A stretch of 43,176 nt of DNA from Prevotellamassilia sp. (GCA_018383375.1 JAHAWW010000237.1:1-43176), one strand, 5' to 3'. Positions 18,685 through 27,291 are shown, counted from the first letter of the stretch. Made by a program: numbers and translations. The notes: generated from the sequence alone by a model not told the origin.

Positions 18685-21153
18685 ATGAAAAAACACCTAC
18701 GCTTGTTTCTCGCACTTTGTGCCTTGTGGCTGGCCTTGCCGGGAATGAGAGCCGGCAATGGTTTGGTTCTGACCTTCAACCACGACGGTACGAACATCGC
18801 GGTCAACGTGGCCGACTCGGCCGGCCAGGCCCTTGATGGTGTCACAGCCACGGCGACATGCTCAGAGGCCATTAAGGCCGTTAGCGGCAGTGTCACATCA
18901 AGCATTGTATGTCCTAATGTCAACGGCAACGCCTCGCCTACCATCAATCTCACGGTGACCGTCAGCGGCCTCACCGCGCCTGTGGTCTACAACACCATCG
19001 GGCTCGACATCCACGCGCTCAATGCCTCGGGCGCCTACCAGAGCAACAGCGACGGCAAGGCACGTCAATTCAACGTAGCCATAGCCACAGGCGCCACCGA
19101 CGATGCCACCACGACTTTCGCCACCTTAAGCGACATCGACATCGCCTCGGGAGTGGGCACAACAGGTGCCGTGCACAAAGTGTGGGATGCCGCCTCGACT
19201 AGTCTCAACACGGCCGAAGGCTCACTCGTCATTAAGCTCACCATCACCAAAGGCACGAATAATCAAGGTTGCTTCTTCGGTTTGTCTTCTATCTCGCTTA
19301 CCAATCAGAGCGCAAGCGGTGAGGGCGGCGAAGGCGAAGGTGAGGGAAGCGGCGACGAAACCCCTGATTTCCCCGACCCCGCGGCCTATTATCACATCAA
19401 GTGGTTCGGCAACACCGCTCTCTACATCACCGAAGAGACAGACGGCTCTCTCGACGTGCAGACCGCCGACGTGACACGCCGCCAATACTGGCAGTTTGAA
19501 CCCTCAGCCACCGCCGGCCTCTACCACATCAAAAACGCCGTCACGGGTCACTACATCGGCAGCTGCAACAAGACCCCGTCATCGGCATCACGCATCGCCA
19601 TCTCTGTCCAAGGCGTTCCTTATTATATAGAATGTGCGGCGAGTGGAACAGTCGCCGGCTACTATCGTCTCACCTCGTCAGACTGTGCCAACTATGCCGA
19701 CGTGTCACAATCGCCCGTAGGCCTGAACAAAGACGGTGCCTCATCCAACATCATAGCCTGGAATGCCGGACTCACCAATACCGGTTCGTATTGGCAAATC
19801 ACCGCTACGCCCTTCAACTATGAACTCCAGCCGTTCTCTTACAGCAGCGCCGTGGGCACACCGCAGTTCATCTACACGCTCAAAAACCGTGCCGGCAAGG
19901 CCCTCACTCAAGCCGCCGACGGCAGCCTTAGTTTTGAAACGCCGCAAATGAACGCCGAACAGACTTGGTATTTCGTGGGCCAGACCGGCTCAGGCACAGG
20001 TTTCTTGCTGGTCAACGCAGCCTCTCATCAGCCGCTGGCCGTGACGGGCGAAACAGACACCCGTTGGACCGTGTTTAGCGGCGAAGGCACCACCTACTAT
20101 TTCCGTCCGTTTGCCACACGCACCGAAAGTGCCACCACGCTCACCGTGGCCGGCGACTCGCTTTTCAACATCGTCGCCGCGCGTTCTACTTATGCTCGCG
20201 CCGCTCAGATTTATAATATGCCTTGTGGCTCGGTAGGCACACTCTATGTGAAGCGTGCCGTCATCTCTGGCACAGACATCGTGAAGGGTATGACCTATCC
20301 CTTGCCCACGCTGAGCGGTTCTGACATTACCGCCACCGAGGCCTCAACGCCGGCTTCTGCCTATACCATCTACACCAAAGACAAAGCCTCTGTAGTGGCG
20401 GGCAACGACTTCACCCTCTCGCTGAAACTCTCTCAGGCCCCGGCCGAGGGCGATACCGTCTACGCCCACTTTGATTGGGACTGCGACGGCGTGTTTGAGA
20501 CGCTACAGGTGCTCAATGCCACACAACAAAGCGAGCACACCGTCAGTGTGCCGGCCGATGCCAAAGTGGGCAAGACGCGTGCCCGTCTGCGCCTCACGTC
20601 ATTAGGCAACGAAGACCCTGAAGGCGAAGTCTACGGCCAGATTTTGGATTTCGTGCTGCAAGTTGAGGCTGCGCAGAGCGTGAGTGCTTCGCTCTCTGTG
20701 GTGAGCAACGACTCCACTCGCGGCACAGCCACCATCGTCAGCCAGAGCGATACAGAGGCCACCGTCCAAGCCACACCGTTGGGCAACGCCACCTTTGTGT
20801 GCTGGCGTCGCGGCAATGTGGTGGTTTCGGCATCAGCCGACTACACGCTGACCTTAAGTGGTAAAACAGAACTCACGGCTGTGTTCTCGCCCAACACCAC
20901 CGCCATCGTGGGCATCGGTAATGCCGGCTTGAGCGAAAGCGGCACCGCCATCGACATCCAAGGCCATGAGCGCCTCATCATCGTGAACGGCGGTAGCCCG
21001 AAGGGACAGATTGCCGTCTACGACACGGCCGGCGCCCTCAAAGCCTCAGCCACCGGTTGCTCGCTCTCTGTACGTCATCTGCCCCGCGGCACCTACGTTG
21101 TCAGATACGTCACACCCGAAAGCGGCAAAGCCTGCAAAATTTCCCTCAAATAA
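18685..21153 (+). CDS. Large modular secreted protein, beta-trefoil/GEVED/InlB-repeat-like, with C-terminal sorting-type domain
   Basis: The function is not recognised. The 822-residue product has a signal peptide (1-23), an N-terminal beta-rich module (about 25-208) and a Gly/Glu-rich linker (about 211-228). Next comes a region with repeated Y-W-Q-F and S-Y-W-Q-I signatures (about 235-500) resembling ricin-type beta-trefoil carbohydrate binding. Then come a GEVED-like module (about 565-672, VPADAKVGKTRARLRL then GEVYGQILDFVLQV) and an InlB B-repeat-like module (about 678-748, ATFVCWRRGNVVVS then ELTAVFSP). The C-terminus (about 765-822, GQIAVYDTAGALKAS then LPRGTYVVRYV) looks like a T9SS sorting domain. 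No catalytic motif is seen. It is probably a surface carbohydrate-binding or adhesive protein exported by the system to which PorZ belongs. It precedes a sulfatase by 30 bases. Confidence 0.75.
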   Translation: MKKHLRLFLALCALWLALPGMRAGNGLVLTFNHDGTNIAVNVADSAGQALDGVTATATCSEAIKAVSGSVTSSIVCPNVNGNASPTINLTVTVSGLTAPVVYNTIGLDIHALNASGAYQSNSDGKARQFNVAIATGATDDATTTFATLSDIDIASGVGTTGAVHKVWDAASTSLNTAEGSLVIKLTITKGTNNQGCFFGLSSISLTNQSASGEGGEGEGEGSGDETPDFPDPAAYYHIKWFGNTALYITEETDGSLDVQTADVTRRQYWQFEPSATAGLYHIKNAVTGHYIGSCNKTPSSASRIAISVQGVPYYIECAASGTVAGYYRLTSSDCANYADVSQSPVGLNKDGASSNIIAWNAGLTNTGSYWQITATPFNYELQPFSYSSAVGTPQFIYTLKNRAGKALTQAADGSLSFETPQMNAEQTWYFVGQTGSGTGFLLVNAASHQPLAVTGETDTRWTVFSGEGTTYYFRPFATRTESATTLTVAGDSLFNIVAARSTYARAAQIYNMPCGSVGTLYVKRAVISGTDIVKGMTYPLPTLSGSDITATEASTPASAYTIYTKDKASVVAGNDFTLSLKLSQAPAEGDTVYAHFDWDCDGVFETLQVLNATQQSEHTVSVPADAKVGKTRARLRLTSLGNEDPEGEVYGQILDFVLQVEAAQSVSASLSVVSNDSTRGTATIVSQSDTEATVQATPLGNATFVCWRRGNVVVSASADYTLTLSGKTELTAVFSPNTTAIVGIGNAGLSESGTAIDIQGHERLIIVNGGSPKGQIAVYDTAGALKASATGCSLSVRHLPRGTYVVRYVTPESGKACKISLK

Positions 21154-21183
21154 ATCCTCTCACACCCCCAATCAGACAAAACT

Positions 21184-22686
21184 ATGAACAACCGATTGAT
21201 TTTTTGCGGATGCGGTGCCCTGGCCGCTTTGGCTGCCGGCGCACAGAACAAGCCCAATATTATATATATAATGTGTGACGACATGGGCTACGGCGACTTA
21301 GCTTGCTATGGTCAGCAATACATCTCTACGCCCAACATCGACCGTATGGCCGCCCAGGGTATGCGATTTACGCAAGCCTACGCCGGCAGCCCGGTGTCGG
21401 CCCCTTCGCGCGCCACGTTTATGACCGGCCAACACACCGGCCACACTCATGTGAGAGCCAACAAGGAGTATTGGAGCGGTTCGGTGCAATATGGCGCCAA
21501 CACCGACTATGCCGTTGTGGGCCAAGAACCCTACGACCCCAACCGCATCATCATTCCCGAAATCTTCAAAGACAACGGCTACACCACCGGAATGTTTGGC
21601 AAATGGGCCGGTGGCTATGAAGGCTCGGCCTCCACGCCCGACAAGCGCGGCATCGATGAATATTACGGCTACATCTGCCAGTTCCAAGCCCACCTGTATT
21701 ACCCCAACTTCCTCAACGAATACAGCCGTTCGGCAGGCGATGAAGGTGTGCGCCGCGTCATCCTTGAGCAGAACATCCAGTTCCCCATGTATGGCGACGA
21801 CTACCGTAAACGCGCCCAATACTCATCAGACCTCATCCATCAGAAGGCTATGGCCTGGCTCGACAAACAAAGCGCCGACCAGCCTTTCTTAGGCATTTTC
21901 ACCTACACGTTGCCTCATGCCGAACTGGTTCAGCCTGAAGACTCCATCTTGCTGGCCTACAAGGGGCATTTCTGTACGGAAAAGACTTTTGGCGGCCAAC
22001 AGGCTTCGCGCTACAACCCGACCAACTACGGCCACGCCGAGTTTGCCGCAATGATCACACGCCTCGATGCTCAAGTGGGTGAGATTATGGCCAAACTTGA
22101 AGAGAAGGGATTGGCAGACAACACCGTCTTGATTTTCACCTCCGACAACGGGCCACACGAAGAAGGCGGTGCCGACCCCGACTTTTTCAATCGCGACGGT
22201 CTCTTGCAAGGCAAAAAGCGCAGCACCTACGAGGGCGGCATCCGCATTCCCTTCATTGTGCGCTGGCCTGGCAAGGTGGCTGCAGGCTCGGTCAACGACC
22301 ATCAGTTGGCCTTCTACGACCTTATGCCCACCTTCTGCGACATTGCCGGCATTGAGAACTACGAAACACGCTATGCCAATCCGGAGGCCGAAAACGACAG
22401 TTTCGATGGGCTCTCATTCTATCCCACACTCACGGGAGAGGGTGAGCAGCAACAGCACGAGTTTCTCTACTGGGAGTTCTCTGAGACGAACATGATGGGC
22501 CTGAGAATGGGCAACTGGAAAATGGTGGTGCAACAAGGCAATTGCAAGCTCTTCGACCTGGCCACCGACCTGCACGAAGACAACAACGTGGCCGACCAAC
22601 ATCCTGAAGTGGTGGCCAAGATGAAAGCCATCCTCAAGTCGCAACACACCGACAGCAGTCTTTTCTCGGTGACCCTGCCGCAATGA
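21184..22686 (+). CDS. Exported Ser-type sulfatase (arylsulfatase family S1)
   Basis: This 500-residue alkaline-phosphatase-superfamily sulfatase hydrolyses sulfate esters, probably on a host or dietary glycan. A signal peptide (about 1-20) precedes NIIYIMCDDMGYGDLACYG, which carries the paired metal-binding aspartates. The formylglycine motif is S72-A-P-S-R, the serine type that needs an anaerobic radical-SAM maturase (anSME); no such gene is visible here. FTSDNGPHEEGG near residue 320 gives the second metal-site pair. GKKRSTYEGGIRIPFIVRWPG is the usual C-terminal core. It starts 30 bases after the modular secreted protein, suggesting a shared transcript. The exact sulfated sugar cannot be named. 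Confidence 0.93.
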   Translation: MNNRLIFCGCGALAALAAGAQNKPNIIYIMCDDMGYGDLACYGQQYISTPNIDRMAAQGMRFTQAYAGSPVSAPSRATFMTGQHTGHTHVRANKEYWSGSVQYGANTDYAVVGQEPYDPNRIIIPEIFKDNGYTTGMFGKWAGGYEGSASTPDKRGIDEYYGYICQFQAHLYYPNFLNEYSRSAGDEGVRRVILEQNIQFPMYGDDYRKRAQYSSDLIHQKAMAWLDKQSADQPFLGIFTYTLPHAELVQPEDSILLAYKGHFCTEKTFGGQQASRYNPTNYGHAEFAAMITRLDAQVGEIMAKLEEKGLADNTVLIFTSDNGPHEEGGADPDFFNRDGLLQGKKRSTYEGGIRIPFIVRWPGKVAAGSVNDHQLAFYDLMPTFCDIAGIENYETRYANPEAENDSFDGLSFYPTLTGEGEQQQHEFLYWEFSETNMMGLRMGNWKMVVQQGNCKLFDLATDLHEDNNVADQHPEVVAKMKAILKSQHTDSSLFSVTLPQ

Positions 22687-22707
22687 CAAGACCTGTCTGA
22701 CAAAACC

Positions 22708-22750
22708 ACTCCGGCCGCAGCACATACCAACGTATGCCTGCGGCCGGAGT
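22708..22750. terminator. Strong bidirectional terminator between the sulfatase and btuG
   Basis: A 13-bp perfect stem, ACTCCGGCCGCAG (22708-22720) with CTGCGGCCGGAGT (22738-22750), has an inner CATAC/GTATG extension. It lies between convergent genes, 22 bases after the sulfatase stop and 45 bases past the btuG stop. Confidence 0.8.
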
Positions 22751-22794
22751 CTTTATGTCATCCACCGATGGGGTGGTAGAGCTATCTGTTTATC

Positions 22795-23877
22795 TCAATA
22801 CCACACTACGCCGACGGGGTGAATGCCGGTGTCATAGGTCTTGAGGTGGGTGCCGTCTGCCTTGTAGACGTAGAGCAATCCGGGCTTATCGTATTCGGCC
22901 GACGAGCGGTCTGAGCAGATATAGATGTCGCCGTTTTGCGGATTGATGTTGATGGCCTGAGGTGCCGGTGCCGTGGGCTGACCGGCGAGGAAGTTGTCAG
23001 CGGTCAAGTGACCCGTGGTGGTGTCGTAGGTTTTGAAGTCGACGAGTGTCTGATTGGTGCTCCAGTCCGTGACACTGTTGATCGCATAGAGCGTCGTGCC
23101 ATTCACGGCGATAAGCGAAGCCGGTGCCAGTTCGCTGCCTGCGGTGGCGCCTGCGGGGATGGTCCAAACGGCCGAAGCGATGTCGGCATAATTACCGCGA
23201 CACACCACAAACACGCGGCCATCTGCATCGGCGGCAATCGGTCCGGGGTTGACACCCACAGCAATGTCTCTCACCTTAGTGCCGGTTTGGGCATCGATTT
23301 CGGCAACACGGCAACCGTCAACATAGCCACCGCCATAGTTATAGCCGTCTGAGATGGACACATAGACCTTGCCGCCCGTGGCGCACATTTGTGCGGGATT
23401 GGGGCCTACGGCCTCGTGGGTGTCGATGGCGAGTGTGAGGGTGTCGATGCGACTCACATAGCCATCGTTGTTGCTCACGAAGACATAGCCTTCGGCCGCA
23501 CAGATGGCTTCAGGCTCATTGGTCTGAATGGAGGTGACGATGCGTGCCGTGGTCTTGTCTATCACCCACACCAGATTTTCAGCATACATCGGCACATAGA
23601 TGCGCGAGCCATAGGTCACGGCACCCTGTGGCGAAGAGCCCAGACTCTGTCCGTTGACAGCGGCAAAGACGCTCTGCGTATAGGCTGAGTCGCCGGTGAG
23701 TGTGAGGTGGTCGAGCGTGCCGTCCACGCCGCCGTAGTAGTTGCCTTGGTTGATGACATAAGCACCGCTCATTTGCCCCACCGGGTCGGTGGTGAAGAAG
23801 GGTCCGTCATCGTCTGAACAGGCCGTAAAAGCCAAAGCGGCTATCAGACCGATGGCCAAAAGTTTGAGTTGTTTCAT
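22795..23877 (-). CDS. btuG: BtuG-like surface lipoprotein, beta-propeller cobalamin-binding partner of BtuB
   Basis: The 360-residue product has a lipoprotein signal (MKQLKLLAIGLIAALAFTAC, Cys20) followed by S-D-D-D-G, an acidic patch of the type that exports lipoproteins to the surface in Bacteroidetes. The mature part starts GAYVINQGNYYGG and contains repeated blades (IYVPMYAENLVWVIDKTT, EAICAAEGYVFVSNNDGYVS, AQMCATGGKVYVSISDGY, DGRVFVVCRGN), fitting a YncE/DUF5074-type seven-bladed propeller. In Bacteroides thetaiotaomicron, BtuG proteins bind cobalamin extremely tightly and pass it to BtuB. Its place 58 bases after a riboswitch-controlled TonB receptor supports the same role here. Identity as BtuG rather than another DUF5074 lipoprotein rests on this context. 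Confidence 0.85.
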   Translation of the reverse strand: MKQLKLLAIGLIAALAFTACSDDDGPFFTTDPVGQMSGAYVINQGNYYGGVDGTLDHLTLTGDSAYTQSVFAAVNGQSLGSSPQGAVTYGSRIYVPMYAENLVWVIDKTTARIVTSIQTNEPEAICAAEGYVFVSNNDGYVSRIDTLTLAIDTHEAVGPNPAQMCATGGKVYVSISDGYNYGGGYVDGCRVAEIDAQTGTKVRDIAVGVNPGPIAADADGRVFVVCRGNYADIASAVWTIPAGATAGSELAPASLIAVNGTTLYAINSVTDWSTNQTLVDFKTYDTTTGHLTADNFLAGQPTAPAPQAININPQNGDIYICSDRSSAEYDKPGLLYVYKADGTHLKTYDTGIHPVGVVWY

Positions 23878-23935
23878 AGTGTTTTTGTTGTTTATGATTG
23901 AAATGAATTGTCTATAATGGTCATGTTTGAGGGCC

Positions 23936-25936
23936 TTACCAGTTCACCTTCACAGACAGTTTGTAGGCTCTTCCGGGCATGGGGTAGCGCCGCACCACGG
24001 CATATTGCTTGTCGAAAGCATTGACCAAGTCGGCACGTAGGTCGATGGCTATTTTGCCCATATCAAAGCGATGATAGAGCGTCGCTCCGGCTTCGGCATA
24101 TCCCGGCAGACGGGTGGTGGGCGTATGGTCGTTGGTGCTCCATCGCTCCGAGGCATAGGTGGTGTGCACACTCAGGCTCACCCACGGTGTTTCGCAGGCC
24201 AGCGATGCGGCACCGCTGTGCATAGGCGTGTAGGCAGCTTGACAGCCATAACCAATCGTGCCGGGGAGTGTGCGGTCTTCGACGGCTTGAAGGGTGTGGT
24301 TGGCTGCGACGACCAACTGCCACTGTTCGGCAGGGCGCAAACGGGCCTCAAGCGTGAGGTCCAGTCCGCGTGCCACGGTTTTGCCCACATTCATCGTGCG
24401 CCACACATAGAGATTATAGGGGATGCTGACGATGCGGTCTCTGACACGGTTGAACCAGCCGTCGGCCGTGACGACCAGCGAAGCGAGCCACGACGTGGGC
24501 CTGTCGAGACGACACACCGCGCCTATGCCCACTTGCCGCGTGAGTTCGGGTTTGAGAGTCTGACTACCCAGGTGGTAATAATAGGCTTCGGTGAAGGTGG
24601 GCACACGATAGAGTTCTTGATAGAAGGAGCGGAGCGAGACATAGGTGTGCGGCTTGTCGATGGCGGCAAAGGCCAGCGAAACCATTGGTGTGAGCCGCCG
24701 GGTGTCGGTGAGTCGGTCTGCAACGTCGGTGTTGTCGTGGTGTAAATGGGCTGCGAGCCGGCCTGTGGCCGTGAGGCGGCCGTGGGTGAAGTTGAGACTG
24801 AAGGCTTGCAGCAGGCTTGTGCGTCCCACGTGGCTGTCGGTCTGTTGATTGCTGTTCATCGTGCGGCGCGCCAGGTCTACGGCATAGGCGGCCTTGAACG
24901 GTCCGAAGGCATAGGCCACTCCGGTGGTGGCAAACCACTCGCGGCGATAGTATTGCTGCACGAGTCGGCCACCGGGATATTGCCCGTCGATGTCTTGATA
25001 GTGGCTCGAGGCCCACTCAAACTTGCCTCCCCCCATGAGTTCGAACGCCCCAAATTGCTGCCGCCACATGGTCTGTGCCAGGGCCGTCTGTTCGGCCAAT
25101 CGCTCGTGGTTGTCGGCGGTGTAGAGGGTGACGATGCCGGGCAGGCGACGATGAGTGTTTTGGTAGTAGGCCTTGGCCGTGAGGCGTCCGCCGTTGAGGT
25201 GTTTCACGAAATTGGCCTCGCCGGTCCAGGCCTGCATACGGCTGCCTTGACGTTTCTCGCGATGTGTGGCCACGCCATTGAATACCGTGAAGGGATAGTC
25301 GTTGCGGCCGTAGTGGAAGTCGCCGCCAAGGCTCAAAGCCGACCCGTGGCCCATCGGTAAGGAGAGGTTAAAATAAGGCTCTGCCGTGCCGAAAGCACCG
25401 TGGGTGAGTCCCACGTGGCGATGTGTGGCCGCCGTGTCGGGACTGACAGACTGCACCACAATCTGCGCTGCCGCCAATGTGCTCACGGGCGAAAGCAGCG
25501 GTGCGTGGTCGGCCATGGCCACACCTAAACCCGAAAGGTTCTCGAGCGTGAAGCGTGAAAAATCGACCTGACCACTCCTCACGTCGGACATTGGCATCCC
25601 ATCGAACGACACGGCCGTATGGGCCGCACCAAGTCCGCGCACCGAGACCGTCTTTAAGCCTCCGGCACCACCATAGTCGCGCAAGTTCACGCCCGGCAGC
25701 CGCCTCAAGGCATCGCCCACATCAGTCACTCCGCGCTGACGCAGGGCGAGGGTGTCGAGCGTGAAAGCCGGCGTGGCCGACCGCCATGACGCCACCGGAC
25801 GATGGGTCACGACAATGGCCGTGCCGAGCGTATCGCTTGGCACAACATCGACCACATTGTCTGCGGTGGCATAGACCATACCAACCCAAAGACCAATGGC
25901 CGACACGACACCCCTATGCAGAGCGCAGCGTCTCAT
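23936..25936 (-). CDS. btuB: TonB-dependent cobalamin receptor, BtuB-like
   Basis: This 666-residue TonB-dependent outer-membrane receptor starts with a signal peptide (about 1-24) and a possible TonB-box region (TAIVVTHRP, about 38-46). Its plug domain (about 55-165) includes GDALRRLPGVNLRDYGGAG and KTVSVRGLGAAHTAVSFDG. A beta-barrel follows, ending RAYKLSVKVNW with the aromatic C-terminal residue typical of barrel proteins. The size is close to BtuB and smaller than SusC-type receptors. Specificity for cobalamin or corrinoids follows from the cobalamin riboswitch ending 67 bases upstream and from the BtuG-like gene after it. No btuFCD transport genes are in the window, so inner-membrane uptake must be encoded elsewhere. 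Confidence 0.92.
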   Translation of the reverse strand: MRRCALHRGVVSAIGLWVGMVYATADNVVDVVPSDTLGTAIVVTHRPVASWRSATPAFTLDTLALRQRGVTDVGDALRRLPGVNLRDYGGAGGLKTVSVRGLGAAHTAVSFDGMPMSDVRSGQVDFSRFTLENLSGLGVAMADHAPLLSPVSTLAAAQIVVQSVSPDTAATHRHVGLTHGAFGTAEPYFNLSLPMGHGSALSLGGDFHYGRNDYPFTVFNGVATHREKRQGSRMQAWTGEANFVKHLNGGRLTAKAYYQNTHRRLPGIVTLYTADNHERLAEQTALAQTMWRQQFGAFELMGGGKFEWASSHYQDIDGQYPGGRLVQQYYRREWFATTGVAYAFGPFKAAYAVDLARRTMNSNQQTDSHVGRTSLLQAFSLNFTHGRLTATGRLAAHLHHDNTDVADRLTDTRRLTPMVSLAFAAIDKPHTYVSLRSFYQELYRVPTFTEAYYYHLGSQTLKPELTRQVGIGAVCRLDRPTSWLASLVVTADGWFNRVRDRIVSIPYNLYVWRTMNVGKTVARGLDLTLEARLRPAEQWQLVVAANHTLQAVEDRTLPGTIGYGCQAAYTPMHSGAASLACETPWVSLSVHTTYASERWSTNDHTPTTRLPGYAEAGATLYHRFDMGKIAIDLRADLVNAFDKQYAVVRRYPMPGRAYKLSVKVNW

Positions 25937-26002
25937 AACGTCATAAAATATTCAGTGATGATGTCCGGACCTTTCCTCGAAGGTCGATGGATGGACAATA
26001 AG

Positions 26003-26197
26003 GCAATCAACGGCAGGTCTTCTGACTTATCCTCGCTCTCAAGCACCTTCCCACACGCACTTCAGAACAACGTGCTTGCAGTGGCTCACATCCGGCAGAT
26101 GAAGCTTGAGAGGGTAAAAGGAGGACTTACAGCAGCGGGACTGTACGCGATTTTCACGCGTTTCCCTTTTAATGGGCTGTGCCCAACCGTTATATGC
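26003..26197 (-). ncRNA. Cobalamin riboswitch upstream of btuB
   Basis: Read on the minus strand, the conserved cobalamin aptamer parts appear in order. A P1 half GCATATAACGG (26197-26187) is followed by GGGAAACGCGTGAAAATC and the B12-box core ACAGTCCCGCTGCTGTAAG (around 26144-26126). GAGCCACTG (near 26087-26079), a GGGAAGGTGCTTG segment (near 26052-26040), and GTCAGAAGACCTGCC (26026-26012) come next. CCGTTGATTGC (26013-26003) closes P1. Between it and the btuB start is an expression-platform region with a hairpin GACCTT/AAGGTC (25984-25967) about 30 bases before the ATG. High cobalamin would be expected to lower btuB-btuG expression. A candidate -7 box, AATCTTTG, lies just upstream, near 26230. 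Confidence 0.95.
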
Positions 26198-26439
26198 CGC
26201 GAAGTTACGCATTGTCTGGCAAGGGCCAAAGATTTGTGCCGAGTTTTTTTGTGAGGGAGGGTGGGGGAGAACATCTTGGGCGTCGTGATTGGGGGCAACC
26301 AAGCAAGGCATAAGTCGGTGAAAAACGGCAAAGGGGCATGGAAAAGTTCGCGACCTTTATTAAGTGGCACAATCGCGGCCGGACAAACTCTTAATGGGCT
26401 CTTCTTTCAACACATATCCGGCCTCCAAATTTCCCCGCG

Positions 26440-26600
26440 CCTTTTGTCTTTTTCGCGACAGACGTTTTGCATTAACTTTGGGGTGAAGATAGAAGAGGAG
26501 GCCCATAATTGGGCCTTTTTTATTGATATTTAGCGCGTTACTGCCATAAGGACTGCACTCCCCGGCCTTATTCGCGCAACGATTGTCCTTATGGGAGGAA
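26440..26600 (+). other. Promoter-terminator-inverted-repeat cassette, copy 1 (plus strand)
   Basis: In order on the plus strand: -7 box TAACTTTG (26473-26480); terminator hairpin AGGCCC/GGGCCT (26499-26504 / 26511-26516) followed by a T-run to 26521; an AGCGC box (26532-26536). Then an inverted repeat CCATAAGGAC (26544-26553) / GTCCTTATGG (26585-26594) with exactly 31 bases between arms, then GGGAGG. The -33 element is weak: TTTT at the right spacing, TTTG 26 bases away. The predicted transcript is about 35 bases. GGCCTTAT inside the loop is shared with copy 2. It lies nearly 900 bases before frr. Confidence 0.55.
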
Positions 26601-27084
26601 AAATTTCAAGCCATCTTGCGTGAATTTTGTGGTTTTTCGGCCGAAAAACCACCGTGTACGTCGCGCTGAGCAGGCATAACGAACAAAAACCAAGTTTTTT
26701 TGTCACCTCAAACGCCTTTTTTGAACATTGGGAATGCTGAATTGCCGAAGCCGATTTTGACCCGAGATTTCGCGCCATAGGGTGTTGTCATTCGCCTCAC
26801 GTTGAGCGCCATCCTCACAATGGCTTGACAGCAAAAAATTTGACCTATTGGTCAACGGCGACGGACTTGTCTGATGAAACAAGGGCGCATTTTTCGTGCC
26901 GTGGGGTGATTGGCGTGATTGAAGCGTTCAGTCACAGCATTTACTTCATTTTCAACAAGTTAAAAAGGGTGTGATTGTGTGATTGGGAAAAAGGCAACAA
27001 TTTGGGGGACAAGGAAAGGCGGCATAAACAACATTTTTGCCCCTCCACTCGCCTTGCCCCAGTTTGGTGATTTGTTTTGTCTCT
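26601..27084. other. Gene-free DNA with palindromes
   Basis: No convincing gene is present. Visible structures are a perfect 24-bp palindrome centred at 26640/26641 (half-site GTGGTTTTTCGG), an AAAAAC/GTTTTT hairpin near 26682-26702, and a TTGACC-TATT-GGTCAA hairpin (26840-26855). A degenerate promoter-like copy, TTTG plus CTCGCCTTGCCCC and CAGTTTG (about 27036-27066), belongs to the same family as the tandem units that follow. The short open frames here look like over-reading of repeats. Confidence 0.5.
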
Positions 27085-27290
27085 GCTCTCATTTGCACTA
27101 ACTTGCGCCTTACGACGCAAGTTAGGCTGCGGCTCGGGTAAGCAAAACAAAAAAACAAGTTTTTTATTTTGCTCACCGCTCTCATTTGCACTAACTTTCG
27201 CCTGACGGCGCAAGTTAGCCTGCGGCTCGGGTGAGCAAAACAAAAAAACAAGTTTTTTATTTTGCTCACCGCTCGCCTTGCACTAACTTT
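27085..27290 (+). repeat. 93-bp tandem repeat, two full units and a partial third, upstream of frr
   Basis: Units at 27085-27177 and 27178-27270 differ at about 5 of 93 positions; a third, partial copy starts at 27271. Each unit carries TTGCACTAACTT, part of a promoter-like box. In unit 1 a 10-bp inverted repeat is CTAACTTGCG/CGCAAGTTAG. Each also has an A/T-rich hairpin, RAGCAAAAC-A7-C with G-T6-A-TTTTGCTC. TTTG lies 19 bases before every TAACTT box. Only the partial third unit has the exact TAACTTTG. Confidence 0.85.
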
Positions 27291-27291
27291 G
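27261..27291 (+). promoter_or_regulatory. Promoter of frr-rsgA
   Basis: TTTG (27261-27264), a 19-base spacer and TAACTTTG (27284-27291) match the Bacteroidetes consensus exactly. It lies at the end of the tandem array; the predicted start near 27298 gives a leader of about 70 bases. Confidence 0.75.

Noticed and set aside
26377-26423. GGCCGGA/TCCGGCC inverted repeat as a terminator or riboswitch part
   Set aside because: The arms are only 7 bp with a 33-base loop and no T-run; it probably arose by chance.
26530-26778. Minus-strand open frame of 82 codons
   Set aside because: It runs across the cassette inverted repeat and the 24-bp palindrome, has no recognisable domain or promoter, and looks like repeat DNA read as protein.
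27085-27290. CRISPR-like array or small secreted-peptide gene
   Set aside because: The 93-bp units are nearly identical throughout, without unique spacers. The open frames across them are repetitive and lack a convincing start or family.
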